Shown here: positions 24,401-36,070 of the stretch, piece after piece
Layout: each line of letters opens with the position of its first letter
Position numbering within the stretch: position 1 is the first letter of the stretch
Assembly: GCA_036345935.2 (NCBI GenBank)
Contig: JADWOT020000595.1
Location: forward strand, 62,001 to 126,000
Length of the DNA: 64,000 bases
Reading direction: 5' to 3'
Source: Taenia hydatigena
Taxonomy: Eukaryota > Platyhelminthes > Cestoda > Cyclophyllidea > Taeniidae
Notes under the pieces: generated by a model
Told to the model about the DNA's origin: nothing
The model's database searches: none
The model's input: only the letters and a program-made list of their open reading frames with translations
Translations under genes and position numbers: made by a program

Positions 24401-24699
24401 TTGGACACAATCAGCCAAGGTGATTCGTGAAGAATAAATGTAATTTATAGAAAGACGATGTTTACCAGGGAGAAAGATGACCACTATTTGTTAACACAAA
24501 CAAAAGCAGACCAATTTTATGCTAGGTTTGACGTTGTGTCGCTGAAAATGACTTCAGCAAGGTGCTCTACATCACGAGGCTGGAGTGAGAGCTAAGGTGT
24601 GTGTGATCACAGAAATCACACCTAGACTGTGGACAAGGTTGGTCGCCCATAGCTCTACTAATCGGTCCATGTGGATGCCCGCAAATGAAAAATGGATCA
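21456..24699. other. Unique spacer of the large palindrome (3244 bp)
   Basis: The sequence between the two inner arms is not repeated in the window. It holds a broken CAP-domain gene (22745-23060 minus) and otherwise only short frames. Examples are 22189-22464 plus, rich in serine and histidine, and 23923-24189 minus, neither convincing. Confidence 0.8.
22745..23060 (-). pseudogene. C-terminal part of a CAP (SCP/TAPS, venom-allergen-like) protein gene
   Basis: Two minus-strand exons join across a 74-nt GT..AG intron (22939-22866, phase 2). Exon 22940-23060 reads VGYAMHQC..YLIACDYKPG. Exon 22745-22865 continues GNHKGQRPYEEGASCSRC. Together they give the CAP2 signature (D-Y-K-P-G-G-N-H-K-G-Q-R-P-Y) and the following Cys-x-x-Cys of secreted CAP proteins. 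Just upstream, where family members have the CAP1 motif H-x-T-Q-x-V-W, the frame reads HGQLV followed by TGA, so the tryptophan codon is a stop and one residue seems missing. No N-terminal domain or signal peptide was found in the spacer. Read as a truncated or decayed member of a secreted family that is expanded in helminths. Confidence 0.75.
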
Positions 24700-25000
24700 A
24701 AAGATGAGCACGATCTCTAGAATATGTGAAAAGTCAGCCACACAATTGCTGATTCTCAACCAAATCAAAACATATTCGTTTTTCCAAGATTGGAAAGTGT
24801 CTCCTGTAAACGTTCCTCCCTCCTTACTTCACAAATCCTTCAATTCTGTCAATGCTTTTTGGTATTGTTATCACAAAGTGTGTCATTGGCATATAACACT
24901 ACTGAACGTACTGGCAATGCAGTTAAGAGTCCGCAAGATGAAAGGTTTGATGGCCTTTCCCTTTAGTCTTTCAGTTTCTTATTCAACTTGCCCCTTATAG
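24692..25000 (+). CDS. Uncharacterised 102-codon frame at the inner edge, right copy
   Basis: Mirror of the 21455-21155 minus frame. Identity starts at base 24700, so only the first residues differ. Same caveats: no recognised domain and no evidence of expression. Confidence 0.2.
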   Translation: MDQKMSTISRICEKSATQLLILNQIKTYSFFQDWKVSPVNVPPSLLHKSFNSVNAFWYCYHKVCHWHITLLNVLAMQLRVRKMKGLMAFPFSLSVSYSTCPL

Positions 25001-28000
25001 GTTATCCAACGCTATCATTTACGCTGGTGCATTCGATGCCAATGCAGAGAGCTATTTCTTCGGCTCCCAATAATAACTTGGATGCCCTTCTCCCCTTTAA
25101 TCAGTCAACTTACAGGCAAGAAAACCACCAAATCACTTCTTTCATTTTTATGTCTTTGACAGAAGAAGGGCTGTGAGGGCAGTGAGCAGAATACACTAAA
25201 CTGATTCAACACCGAATGCGGTGAACAGTAGTTATCACCATAGAATTCAAGATTTCATCGTCATTTTCCTGATATCTTCTTGAGCTTTTGATTGCTAAAA
25301 TAAAAATATGGCATAAATGTGTCACTGTGATGCGAGAATCAATTGTGTTGTGGAGATGAGGGGACATGCAAGTTGAGACTTCATCGGTGTAGGGATGTTG
25401 TACACAAAGCATCTTTTATTGTCTACTCTTAAGATCGCTCGATGAGATTTGGATTTACACAATGAGGTCGCGCCTTCACCCACTTGTATAATGGCAATCT
25501 TGTAGCATGAACTAGAGTCGCTGGTGATTGGTGATGCAGAACGGGTTTAGCACAACATTGACAAGCCATATGATAGCTATCGTGAAATGATGGCTTCAGC
25601 TTTGAGCATATGAACATAGACAATGGGGTAGAAGGGGCCGTTGAGCAGAAAACTTCAATAACCAAGGCGAAGTTGCGCGATGCAATACGAAAGCGAGTGT
25701 ATAATTTTGATAAACTGTTAATCATCGTTTGTCTTCAAACAAATGATGTCGATGATTCCAAATGACTTGTATGCGATTCATTTTGAAAAAAATTGCAGTC
25801 ATGAGTTTGTGAATCCTCCAAGGGTATGAATTTTGATGTTGCATAGAATTGCGGAATTAATGGCAAGGTTTTTATGAGAAATCACGTTCTTTGGTGGACG
25901 TCATCATCGGAAAACAATAGTGTTACCATCAGCGGCTAAAACTTATTAAGTTTGTGGTTTCTAGGACTTTTTAAGTTACCAATGACTTGTTGATTGAAAG
26001 TGAGAGGAGTATAGGGAGTCCACAAGACCAACAGGGAGCAGTGGAGCCATTGTTTTGCAGCGATGACCTCAGCCTGGCAAGGAGAATTGACTGCGATGAC
26101 TTTGCAACAGCAGTCATGTTTCACGCAGCACTTCAAGGTGCGCATTAAGTCAAAGTGGGTAAATTTTCGATGATAGCCAAGAAAATGGACTTTTCTCGAT
26201 TGGAATAATTAATGTGGCACGATGGTATTTAACAGTGTCGTTTGAAGGCCAAGTCTAGCGTCGTATACGTACTAATGACTAACAGCCTCTTCGTTTTTGA
26301 CATTGCTTTTGGTGAAATGGAAAAAGGAGTTAGTTACACTTGAATCAGTTGCATCGTTTATTCACCTACAACCGACGGAGGTACTCAAAAGAGTTTGCAC
26401 CAACACATGATGCGCATAGAACGCACCATTTGTTTGTGGGTCAAATCAAGTGCTTATCAAGGGCATTATGGCACTCAGCATGAAGCACAACATCAAGTGT
26501 GAATTACCGATTAACAAGAGACACAGTTTAGAGCTGTGAGGCCTTTCTCCAGCGGTTATAAACGTACACCCTTCTTTCACTTTGTTCCAAATGACATTTT
26601 ACAGGGCGGCTTTCAAAGACACTTTTCCGATGCGAGTGATTTTGGATGAGAAGGCATTTTTTTGTCATTTTGTGAGGTTTTTAGTAAAAAAACTAATGGT
26701 TCTGGAGTGATGCCCAAGGAGGTTGCAAAATTTGTTGGCGTGCTACAAGTGAGAATGGAGCGAACGCTTTGCAATTGGCAATGAATGAGATTTTTGCGAG
26801 CACTTCAGACGGACACTTGTGCAACAGTGAGGAAACAGTGAGTGTGCTTCCAACTGCATTATCATGACGAGAGAAGCACATAATGCGCATGTCCCGGTGA
26901 AATAATCAACCCCAAATTATGCGGTGTCGGTGCGATAATGCAGTTCGTGTGGGAACGCTAAGTCAGGGAATAAATAATGTCAGTGCTAAATGGACCAAAC
27001 ACTTAGTATCTCTGAAGCACACCTCAAATATGTCAGCATCGAGTTGTGTAAGGTTGGAGAGTGCCCAGCAGTTGCTCACGAAACCTCAAATGTTCATTCG
27101 TAAATAGTTCTGCTTTACCATATCTAAACATGTTTTTATATTCACATTTTTGTTATGGAAAGTGGCTTGCATTAATTGACACCATCACGACCTTACGATG
27201 GGATTACGTGGGCTATTGGTAAGCGCCGATCTATGCTTGTGTGCAGAATGGTTGGCTTAGATTCTAAACTCTCATTTGTCAGCCTAAGATGGTTGCATGA
27301 CATGGAGCACCAGTGGTTCGATGAAGCTAGTGCTGTAATACTTTGCAGCAATGAAGTGATAGACACGCGCCAAGGCTGAGCAGAAGTGGATATTATTTCA
27401 AGTGCACGAATGAACTACGAGGATACTCTTAGACAGCGCATAATCCCTTCTGCTTGACCATTGGTCAATTGTTGAACATCGCAAAGATACCGCATTACTG
27501 TCCTCCTCTGCATTCGGTGCCAGGCTGCTAAATGTAGTAGGGTGGATACCGCGTAAGGTGTACTACGAATTGCACTAACTTATGACTACTACTGCTGCAA
27601 ATGGCTGAAGTTCTATGAGAGATAAAGGGTAATTACCTTCAGGTCCATCTCTGGATAATGGACAGATGCTATTTACGAACCCGGTCGCAATCCACGAAAA
27701 GTGGAATCTTGTGATGGACAAAAGTGAAAAAATAAACCCAATGCGCACAGGTACCGCAATCATGCTTTGATTACTCCTTACGCGATGTAGACTCTCAATT
27801 TTTAGTTTAAAACTAAAAGATTATCGGCTGATCGGAAGACCAGAAATGATGGGTGGTTAGTTCAGTGAAATGGATTAATTAAAAGAGTCATTCATCTAAG
27901 GGCATCAGGCGGTGGAATAATCACCCGTTCAAAAGCTTTGCATCAACCACAAGCTATGCTCATATTGTGGTCCACTGCATTATGCTCTAACATCATGTCA

Positions 28001-29218
28001 GCCTTTCATTTTCGATCCCGCCTACTCGCAAACAACTCCCACTCATTCTTATAAGCATACAACAAGCTAGAAGGAGTTCCATGCAGACTCCTTTTAACTT
28101 CCGTGTAGCTGAATTAATCGTAAACATAAATGCATTTCCACACTTGATCACACGATTGAGATTGCTTCAGCGCTTCTAAGATTGCCTACAGTGGAGGAAA
28201 AAAGGATGGTAGCGGAAGCGTCAACGATGGCGCCGATATCTGCAGAGTGAAATCGAGTAACTGTCCAAAACTGGCTCAAAGGCCGTCTGCAGCAATGGTT
28301 CATGCGCAACACAAAAGCTGTCTGTCTGTAGCTACCAGTCACGACAGTGCAAATGATGCAGCTCTTTCTCCACCGAGACACATTCATAGGTTACTTTTGC
28401 CAAGGATTTTGCTGACACTGAAAGCTCTCTGCGTAACTTAAAAGAAAAGCTGGCAGAATAGACTCCTAAGTAAGAGAGAGGGAGTATGTTGAGACGTCCA
28501 AAGAACTAAAGCAAATGGTCCGTCCCGCACGATGTAAGCATTAATCAACTTCAAATCGAGCATACCATGGTTGATGTTAGTTACTGACGTTAGTGAATCA
28601 GCCTTGGAAAACACGCCATTGCTTGAGCAAAATCCGCAGTCAACAAAATGGTGGTGGATAGCGTAACAGCATGATCTCTTTGCAACCTTGACAGTGGTTA
28701 CAAAAATATAACAAACTGCCTGATAACGAGGATGTCTGCAGTGAGGATGGGTTATTAGGCGTTGGCCAAATGGCGACTACACTGTCGGAGGTAGACTAGC
28801 CGATTGTACTTCGAGATGGTGGCCGAAAGCAATACAATTTGCAGTTTTATTTAGGAAAATGAATGCAAACTATTAATGCACAGACTTGGCCTTGCAAACA
28901 TTGGAGTATGACTTGTAATGGCATAGTTGTGATGCCAAAGCAAACTATTTTAATTACCATAATTAATGAAGGTATTGTTCACGCGCTTGCCTAATGCAAG
29001 CTCCTAAAGCACAAGTCCTCCCTTCAACTTTGATGCATTAAATTGTTTTAATGCTCCAACAACAACTAAGCTTGATGGTCCATGCTTTCGAAAATGAGTC
29101 CAGTTATTTCTGTGAGCATCGTTATCGCCACATATAAAATGGCGGATGTTCGTGCAAAGCGTGAACTCCTGCCGCCAACAATCGTGCCGGCTTGACCTTG
29201 TTCCTAATTTCGCAAGTC
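24700..29218 (-). repeat. Inner right arm of the large palindrome (4519 bp)
   Basis: Exact mirror of 16937-21455 (coordinates sum to 46155), with no gaps and one detected mismatch at 29167. Beyond 29218 similarity drops but continues weakly for about 130 bases, which shows that the arms were once longer and that the inner part is either younger or homogenised. Confidence 0.97.
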
Positions 29219-29461
29219 TCACGTTCACTGGACGTGTTTTCGTGGGGCTGCAGGTAGCTCTCCTCCGTGCGTCGAATGTTTTCTTACAGTGGCTTCTGCT
29301 TCATTTTTGTCGGACTTCCATTTTAGCGCACAAATTCCAGGCACAATCTCGTCTTACCAGCCAAACCAACCGAGCTGATAATTTTCAATTCAAGAGGGCT
29401 TGAATTATTGTCAGCGTCCCATCAAGACAGTGAGTCAATCGGTGTGCACTTGTTGCAAACT
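29219..29461. repeat. Right junction: diverged continuation of the arm
   Basis: To about 29355 this is a diverged reverse-complement relative of 16800-16936. From about 29429 it becomes a direct relative of 16629-16733 (TGCACTTGTTG..AA..CGTCCTG). The orientation switch marks a rearrangement point beside the fold-back hairpin. Confidence 0.65.
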
Positions 29462-29676
29462 CGTCCTGCCAGTAGCTCTTGTAAAAGGCGCAGATGTTTT
29501 CCTTAGTCTGCTTTCGCCCGTCCAGCCTTCCCGTGTGTTGATGAACCGGATAGTAAGGCGATGCAGATGTCAAAGGTCGCCTTATTATCCGGTTCATCAA
29601 CACGGGACAGCTCGACGTGCGAAGGCAGACTTAGGATAATATCAACATCTTTTACAAGAGCTGCTCACAGGACGGG
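29462..29676. repeat. Fold-back hairpin, two ~100-bp imperfect arms
   Basis: 29462-29561 and 29577-29676 are imperfect reverse complements around a 15-base loop. The core GATGAACCGGATAGTAAGGC pairs with GCCTTATTATCCGGTTCATC. Further out, AGTCTGCTTTCGCCCG pairs with CGTGCGAAGGCAGACT, and CTCTTGTAAAAG pairs with CTTTTACAAGAG. Mismatches and small indels show that it is not new. Possible foldback/MITE-type element, or the scar of an inverted duplication. Confidence 0.85.
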
Positions 29677-29920
29677 TCTTCGAAAGGTGAAATCTGCTGC
29701 AGGAAATAACTGGACCTTTTTTGAAATGTGTGGACCTCCAAGTCCCCTGGTTGTTGGAGCATTGAAACAATTTGATGCATTGAAGTTGAAGGAAGGATTT
29801 GTGCCTTAGGAGCTTGTAGTAGGTGAGCGCGTACATAACGCCTTCATTATTTGTGGTAGTTAAAATATTCCGCTTTGGTATCACAAATGCGCTTTTACAA
29901 ATCATACTAAGAATTCTATG
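29577..29920 (+). repeat. Third copy of the palindrome edge unit
   Basis: Direct, diverged copy of about 16800-17260. It shares TATCCGGTTCATC, the NNWT..VVGALKQF frame with its stop, and the following GGAGCTTG..AGG..GCGCGT and AAATCATAC blocks. It lies in the opposite orientation to the right arm it adjoins. Its first 100 bases form the second hairpin arm. Confidence 0.8.
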
Positions 29921-31414
29921 TATTTACTTTTTTCTTGGTCTTCAAACGCTCTAGACGAGCAGACTGGCTGTGAAGGGGCGCCTACATTGGCAGCACTTGG
30001 GGCGGGGAACAGAATCTGGCGTTATGCGTGCCTAGAACACTCTTCGCCTCATACGGTTCTGACGACCCATCACGGGATTCATGTTCACCGAACGCATCTC
30101 ACACATCCAAAACGGTCATCAAGTGGTCCCTCAACTTCTCGCGTACCGTTTATGGTGTTGTCTTCAGCGGCAGTTCTTCTTTCGTTTAAGCTTTAAGGCC
30201 GTCTTCGTTTCCAATAGCAGATGTGGCTTTGTACGGACGCATCTGCTTATAGACACAGAGGTGATGAAGGCAGTTCTGTTCATGCCTATCTCCTCTAGTT
30301 TATTTGGGCTGTTGATCAGAGTGGTTGCTCTTCTATTTCATAAAAATTCTTTGATACAACATTATGAGGTTATTTTTTGACAGGTGCGTTACTACATGGA
30401 ACCTCTAAATATCATTTTCTTATTTCATTCATTCAAGGAGTTGTCTCCCCGCAAAGAAATCGCGTCAGTTCTTTAACATTTGAACGCATTTTAATGTTTG
30501 TCGCATTGAGCCGAGCAAAGTGAATACCTGAACCGAAAGTGTTATTTGCAGTAGTACATGGAATTCTACGCAAGTATGCTTGCAACGAAGCTTTCATTGC
30601 CAAGGCAACAAACATAAAAAATTGAAGCAACAAAGTTATAGTTGGACCTAGGTAGCTAAAGTGAAGTTTGCTTGATTTGGCTCTGTACTAACCAATGTGC
30701 GGCATATGGGAATGAGATATTTTTAATGAGAATCGTAAAACAGTGCGAAAAAAGGGTTACAGCGCATACAGCATTTTCACCCTTAATTTCATCAGAGGAA
30801 AAGTATGATTTTGTACTGCCTTACCGACATAAAGATAATCTAAGCCTCGCATGACTCCAAACTGCAGCACAAGATGATGAAATGTTGCGTGAATGCATTG
30901 AAGGCGTAGGCATTGCGATGTTAGAAGGACTAGTGATGGTTGCGGTGGATGTCGTTTACGTGGTTCAGGTTGTGGCATGTGTTGATACTGAGCTATTCCT
31001 TTTGCCTCCATGACATGAGGGACGTGGAAACAGGACGTTTACTGCCCTTGACGGTTACGCGTGCTGCATTTCAGTAGCGACTTGAGAAATCTCTAACTAA
31101 TAAACTATTTTAATTTTTCTGCTTTCCCCCTTACGAAAATGAAGTCTTCCATTCCAGTACTTGTCAAATAGCTTTGGTGGTAGAATTGATGCACTCCTTC
31201 CTCTTCCAATCTATGTGATTTAGGTGACCTCATTGCTGAATCATTTGAGCAGACGATAATTCACACTCACAAGACCAACTTTATGAAGCAGCACAACTCA
31301 ATGAACTGAAACATGATTGCGTAGGGAGCGATTTTGCTTGATAGTAGAAAGGAGAGTAGCGGGAGTGGCATTCAACCATTGACGTGAACAATGCCCGGAG
31401 TCCGAGGCCATCAA
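29921..31414. other. 1.5 kb present only on the right of the palindrome
   Basis: No counterpart between the inner and outer left arms, so this is an insertion on the right or a deletion on the left. Overlapping plus frames at 29918-30196 and 30081-30380 are open but share the same DNA, and neither has a recognised domain. No terminal repeats were found that would mark a transposon. Confidence 0.55.
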
Positions 31415-31860
31415 AATTGCTTATGTGGCAATCTTCACTCTTCCGTTACTAACATGCTTTGAATTAAACTGCTCTGAATTAAACTTTTGGTGAAGACATG
31501 GACAATGCGCAGTTCGGATCGAGGGGCAATGCCACGATCTGTATAACTGCTGCCCAAACTTTAATGTTTACATTTAGATCTTTGAACAATGCAAATTCAA
31601 ATTGAATTGCAAATTACAAATTTTGCATAGCAGTTACTGTTTTGCTTGATAGGAGAGCTAATATTTACTGCCATAGGAATGTGAGAGCACTCCGAAAGAA
31701 CGGCAGGATGACATGGATGAGCTAGTGAGGATGTCATGGTGGATGCTGAGCACACGACCGCCATTTGCACACCAAAAGGGTACGATCCACAGGCTATGTA
31801 TTTGTTGCTTCTGTTTCTCCTTTACGTCCGTGTAGGGTGGTTTGCTGGCCGTGGAACTGA
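31415..31860 (-). repeat. Outer right arm of the large palindrome (diverged), includes unit D
   Basis: Reverse complement of 16035-16425 with many substitutions. Its distal part, 31680-31860, is the fourth, inverted copy (D) of the tail block of units B and C (TGTAGGGTGGTTTG and neighbours). The outer palindrome arm therefore includes the edge of an older duplicated unit. Confidence 0.85.
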
Positions 31861-31915
31861 GTGAGAGAAAAGCTTATTGCGGACTGCACACATTTGTTCA
31901 AGCCACTCACTCATC

Positions 31916-31975
31916 CGGTGGTGGTGGTGTTGATGCGAATTCACTAGGTGTGTGGACCACCCAAAATTGAAGCAC
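31916..31975 (+). repeat. GGT-run plus conserved 35-base motif, copy 1
   Basis: A short GGT run is followed by GATGCGAATTCACTAGGTGT and GTGGACCACCC. Copy 2 is at 50071-50130, same orientation, with a longer GGT/GAT run. The motif contains an EcoRI-like GAATTC and a GTGGACCAC partial palindrome. Function unknown. Confidence 0.7.
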
Positions 31976-34289
31976 TTGGAGCCTCTGCTTGAACGCTCTC
32001 CTCAGACGTGTAGCAACCACAGAACGCAGCTCTATGGCCGGAACTGTTGTCGTCGATTTTCGATGTGAGAAAAGCGAACCCTGACCTGTGCTCTGAGTTC
32101 AATTAACTGCATACAAATTATTATGGCCCTATTTAGTTATTTTACTAGTTTAGCGAGTACTAAGGCCAAGGATGAGGAGACTCATCTCGTGTTCTCCACA
32201 CTCGTATCTGTCTCATTTATGTGAGGCACAAGCCACTCAAAATTGACCATCGAATTCCATCAATTTCATCAGTTAGTACACCAAGACACTACAACGCGAT
32301 TTTAAGGAAAAATGTCCATCAAATGCCAATGTGCTTATAATGAGGTGATTCACTATCTCATCATCAAAGATGTGTTTTCTGAAAATTCTAGAGTTCTTTT
32401 TTTATGAAGAAGACAACGCATGCCGGTAACGCTATACTGGAAAATGCTTTGGAAAGGAATTCCGAAGTTATCCTTGCAATACAATACCCCAATTTCCTTG
32501 AGCATCGCGTAATTGAGGACAAATAACATCGCTTCGAATCTCAGTTCAACACTCATGTTCTTGAAATGTACCTTGTAGGCGAGAGGCGGGAGGACAGTTA
32601 AAAAGTTGGTTGCAACGAACGCAGTTGCGAGATATCCTCGTCTTTGCTACCACAAATCACCCGTATACTTACAATCGAGAAGTCAACAAACGTTCAACCT
32701 TCTCATACCAGAGGTTGTGAAGAGGAAGAGGGGGAAAAGGAGGACTTGCCTGCAAACAGATTCTAACAAAGGCTGAACCGTATCCCTCCCTTCTTAACTC
32801 CAGTCCCCTTGCTCCTACCTAAAGTCGAAAGTGGAGGCAACCTCGCTACATTCAGTCTTGTGACTCAGCTGTGTAGGAGGAGCTGCATGACTGAAAGGGA
32901 GAAAGTAGTGCAAGAATGGATCCAAGAATACAACCTCTGACACCTCCGCAGTTATCGCACTCCAGCTCTTGAATAGGCCAGTACTCTCAAGTTTTGAGGA
33001 CAATGGAGAAGTCAACGTCTTTGTCCATTTTGAATTGACTGTTTCGAAAATGAATACTAGATAACCTTTTGATAGAGACCGCAGCACCACTTCTACTAGT
33101 GTTCCTAAAAATTCATTTCCATTTTTATTCAAATTTAAGCATTCAAGTGGACATTTTTGAAGACGGGTATGATGAAGTAAAATAACCTCGTACAACCAGT
33201 TGATGCCCCTCCTAACCTATCCTTTGATAAAGCAGCAGGTAATAAGTTAAAGAAACATGATGCGCGCAGTGGCCGAAATGCAAATATGCTTATCAAATGA
33301 GCTGTGAAGGTGAATTCTTAGGCATTGTAAGGATGGGTCCAACACTTTCCACAGAATGAGTCTAAGACGGTCTGATTATACGTGATCGAGATCGAATGAA
33401 AAAGACTTCGCAAAATGAACATTGCTTCTAATGAATACGTAACTATATCAAACCGATTGAAGGACCAAACTCAAGGTGACAGGCATGGAATTCATCAGAA
33501 CATTTTCGAAATCGCATCGGTTAAGTAATAGCACCAACCGCGCTTATTTGTCTGGGTGTGTCTAATTTTTTGCTCGGAATTCACAAAACATGTTGCATCC
33601 ACTTTATTGTTACGACTCCAGTTGTCACAACCTGGTGAGGAACGAGATTCACGTTCATGTGGACAAACAATCAAGTAGTTTTGCTTAGCGTGAAAACCGC
33701 TCTTCGTGAAACTGCATCACTCAGAGAGAATAAAACATTAAAATATAAAAGCGCTCATCCAGGTAAATTTGCAGCCCCATTGAGCAGTAAAACCATCTTC
33801 ATCAATGCTATTCTCAGCACCATTATTGCCATCATTACACTCATGCAAGCCGCACACATTAGCTTTTGTTTCCACTTTTTTAATACTTCAATCTTCCTCT
33901 CCTCCCTCTCGCCATCTCCACATGTTTGCTATCTGTTAATAAAGCTGCATAAATATGAGCCCTTGATAAATTCTATTTAATGCAACTATTGCTAAAGTGG
34001 GCGGTGTCGTGAAGTAGTCCAATTTACCTACCCAAAACTCACAGCAAATTCTACCATCTTTGGAGCAAAAGTCGCTCCGCGTAATGAGAGTAGTCGCCTC
34101 TACGAACTGCCTCATCTGCAACGCACAACTCCACGCCTCGTCAATAACCATCCACTTCGACAAGATACGACCCCACAAAGGTGCTCTGCTGGATGGATGG
34201 AAGGATGAGGACTGCGAACTAATGGAAGAAAGGAAATCGCCTGACGGAATGCTTAATGGCAACCAGTAGGGCTTGGCGCTCAAAAGAAG
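31976..34289. other. No gene recognised
   Basis: Contains a 126-codon minus frame (33195-32815) with no start-donor logic or domain, and short frames around 33657-34313 that overlap on opposite strands. Nothing secure. Confidence 0.4.
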
Positions 34290-35480
34290 GAGGGATCGGA
34301 GGAGGCTATGCAATACTTATGTTTCTTGAAACGAATCCATTTGGCGAAAGGTGAGAAAATAACTTGAGCCTCGTGGTAAAGAAGGTCGGTATCTCCGAAG
34401 CTAGGAGAACCAGTATGAGTTAGAACTGCTATTATTCCCTTCTACATGAGGTGCTAACCATATCGTATAAGGTTGGCTTCACTCGCGTCGGATTTAGCAG
34501 CGGAGGCGAGGAGGCAGATAGCGATGCCTCGGTTTATGCAAAAATGTCTGTAAAGATGCTCCTAGCATAGCGCTCGATTGGAGCAAAATATTAGAAAATT
34601 AAATCCAGCATTGGAGTTGACATTGCAAGCCCTGCGTTTTTGTCTACATTGCAGACGAGATTATAGATGAAAACTGCATAAAGTGAATTTTCTGAACAGC
34701 ATTACTCTTTATTCGGTGAATCCCCGAAGTGAAAAGTAGCTGTTTCAGGCATATTTTAGGCAGGTTGTTGAATTATTGAGTGAGAGTTAACCTTGTGACG
34801 AATAAGTTACGCAAAATTATGCAGATGTGACATTGATTTAATAGACATTTGACTTCAAATCAATCGCTTCGCCTGCAGGCTATTTAAGCTGAAGCGCGAG
34901 GCTGTCTGGAGGACTGAGTTGCCCTCTGCATCTGAGTTTTATAAGCTGAAGAGGAGGAAGATTAGCGTACGTTTCTCTTATTATTTTTAAAATCGGCTTA
35001 AGACTAGGCAAGGCAACCGAGTTTTACGATGTCTTTGTCGTTTGCCTTATTCGATCATTTCTTAGGACGCAGAACAAGAAGAGATTTGCTAAGACGTGGT
35101 TAAGATCCTTGGATCCTGGGATAATGGCACCAAACCAAAATTGCCTGTTGTTCTGGCTAAACGGAAGAAGAGGAAGCGAAGTCGCAACAAAGCAGGTGAA
35201 TTGATTAGGACCTAAAATATCCTAATTTACTTGTTTGGAAATTGTAAATTCCTCTATGAGTTCTTTCCAAGCCATAAACAATAGTGGCGGTTGAGCGGTC
35301 GCGAATTGATTCAAAACAATCAAAAGGAAATTCTTCTCTCCATGAGTCGCCTATTGTGGGTAACAAGGCCGTCAATGCGCTTGCTATGAAGGGGATTGTA
35401 GCGCGGATTATTCTTGGTGGGATGTCGTTTATGAACTCCTTGGAGTAGTTATGCAGCAGATTTCGGTCTAATATCAATGC
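34290..35480 (+). pseudogene. Decayed paralog of the 57.6-58.2 kb basic/coiled-coil gene
   Basis: The segment aligns with 56735-58175. First exon: ASEFYKLKRRKIS, then a strong donor GTACGTTTC at the same place as in the paralog. It has TTG where the paralog has the start ATG. Second exon, after TTCTTAG: DAEQEEIC, then TAA where the paralog has CAG, then DVVKILGSW and a lysine/arginine cluster (AKRKKRKRSRNKAG). Further down NSSLHESPIVGNKAVNALAM matches the paralog's HSSLCELPIVGGRAVNAL. A lost start plus a stop make this copy a pseudogene, but the protein-level matches show that the ancestor was coding. No family recognised; the basic cluster suggests a nuclear protein. Confidence 0.65.
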
Positions 35481-36070
35481 GTTCTTCGTGTAAGATGCAC
35501 GATGGAGCTCTAAATGTACTTATCCTGTTTAAATGATTGATGAGTTGAATGCTGAATAAGAAATGCAGTTTAAAATATGACGTAGTCATTACTCCAAACA
35601 ACAGGTTGATGGGAGCAAAATGGCTTGCTCCGGAATAATGTCCACGTCGTATCGAAAGTGCAGTTCTTTTTCAGCAATCAATTTTTCCATCATTTGGACA
35701 TGAAAAATAAAATCAGGATTCCATCTCACATCCCGGCACGCAAAACGCGTAGGTTTCAAGCCATGGCAGTCACTGCAACCGAAGATCAGAACTGGTAGAC
35801 ACTTGCTCTAGGAAGCACATTTACGACCCTGTCCCCACAATAGACGGCAAATGAAAGGAAGAAACCCTTTACAATTTCACCAGCTCAGGAGTCAGCCCGT
35901 GGTCGACCTCTTTCGACACTGAGTTTGGCTTACCAATTCGCGTGGTGAGGACTGTCAAATTTGATAAAGAGCTGGCATCCGAGGCAATCATTCCTTAGTA
36001 TCACCGCTAAATACTGAGTCTCTGCGATTCTCGGGATCTGAGGTTTATTATTGATATTAATTGTTTGGGT

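Noticed and set aside
16937..29218. Large DNA transposon (Maverick-like) with 4.5-kb terminal inverted repeats
   Set aside because: No polymerase, integrase or capsid frames in the spacer, no target-site duplication seen, and homology continues beyond the arm ends.
16937..29218. Palindrome as pure assembly artefact
   Set aside because: Diverged outer arms and asymmetric junctions argue for a real structure; however, I cannot exclude an artefact in the inner arms without reads.
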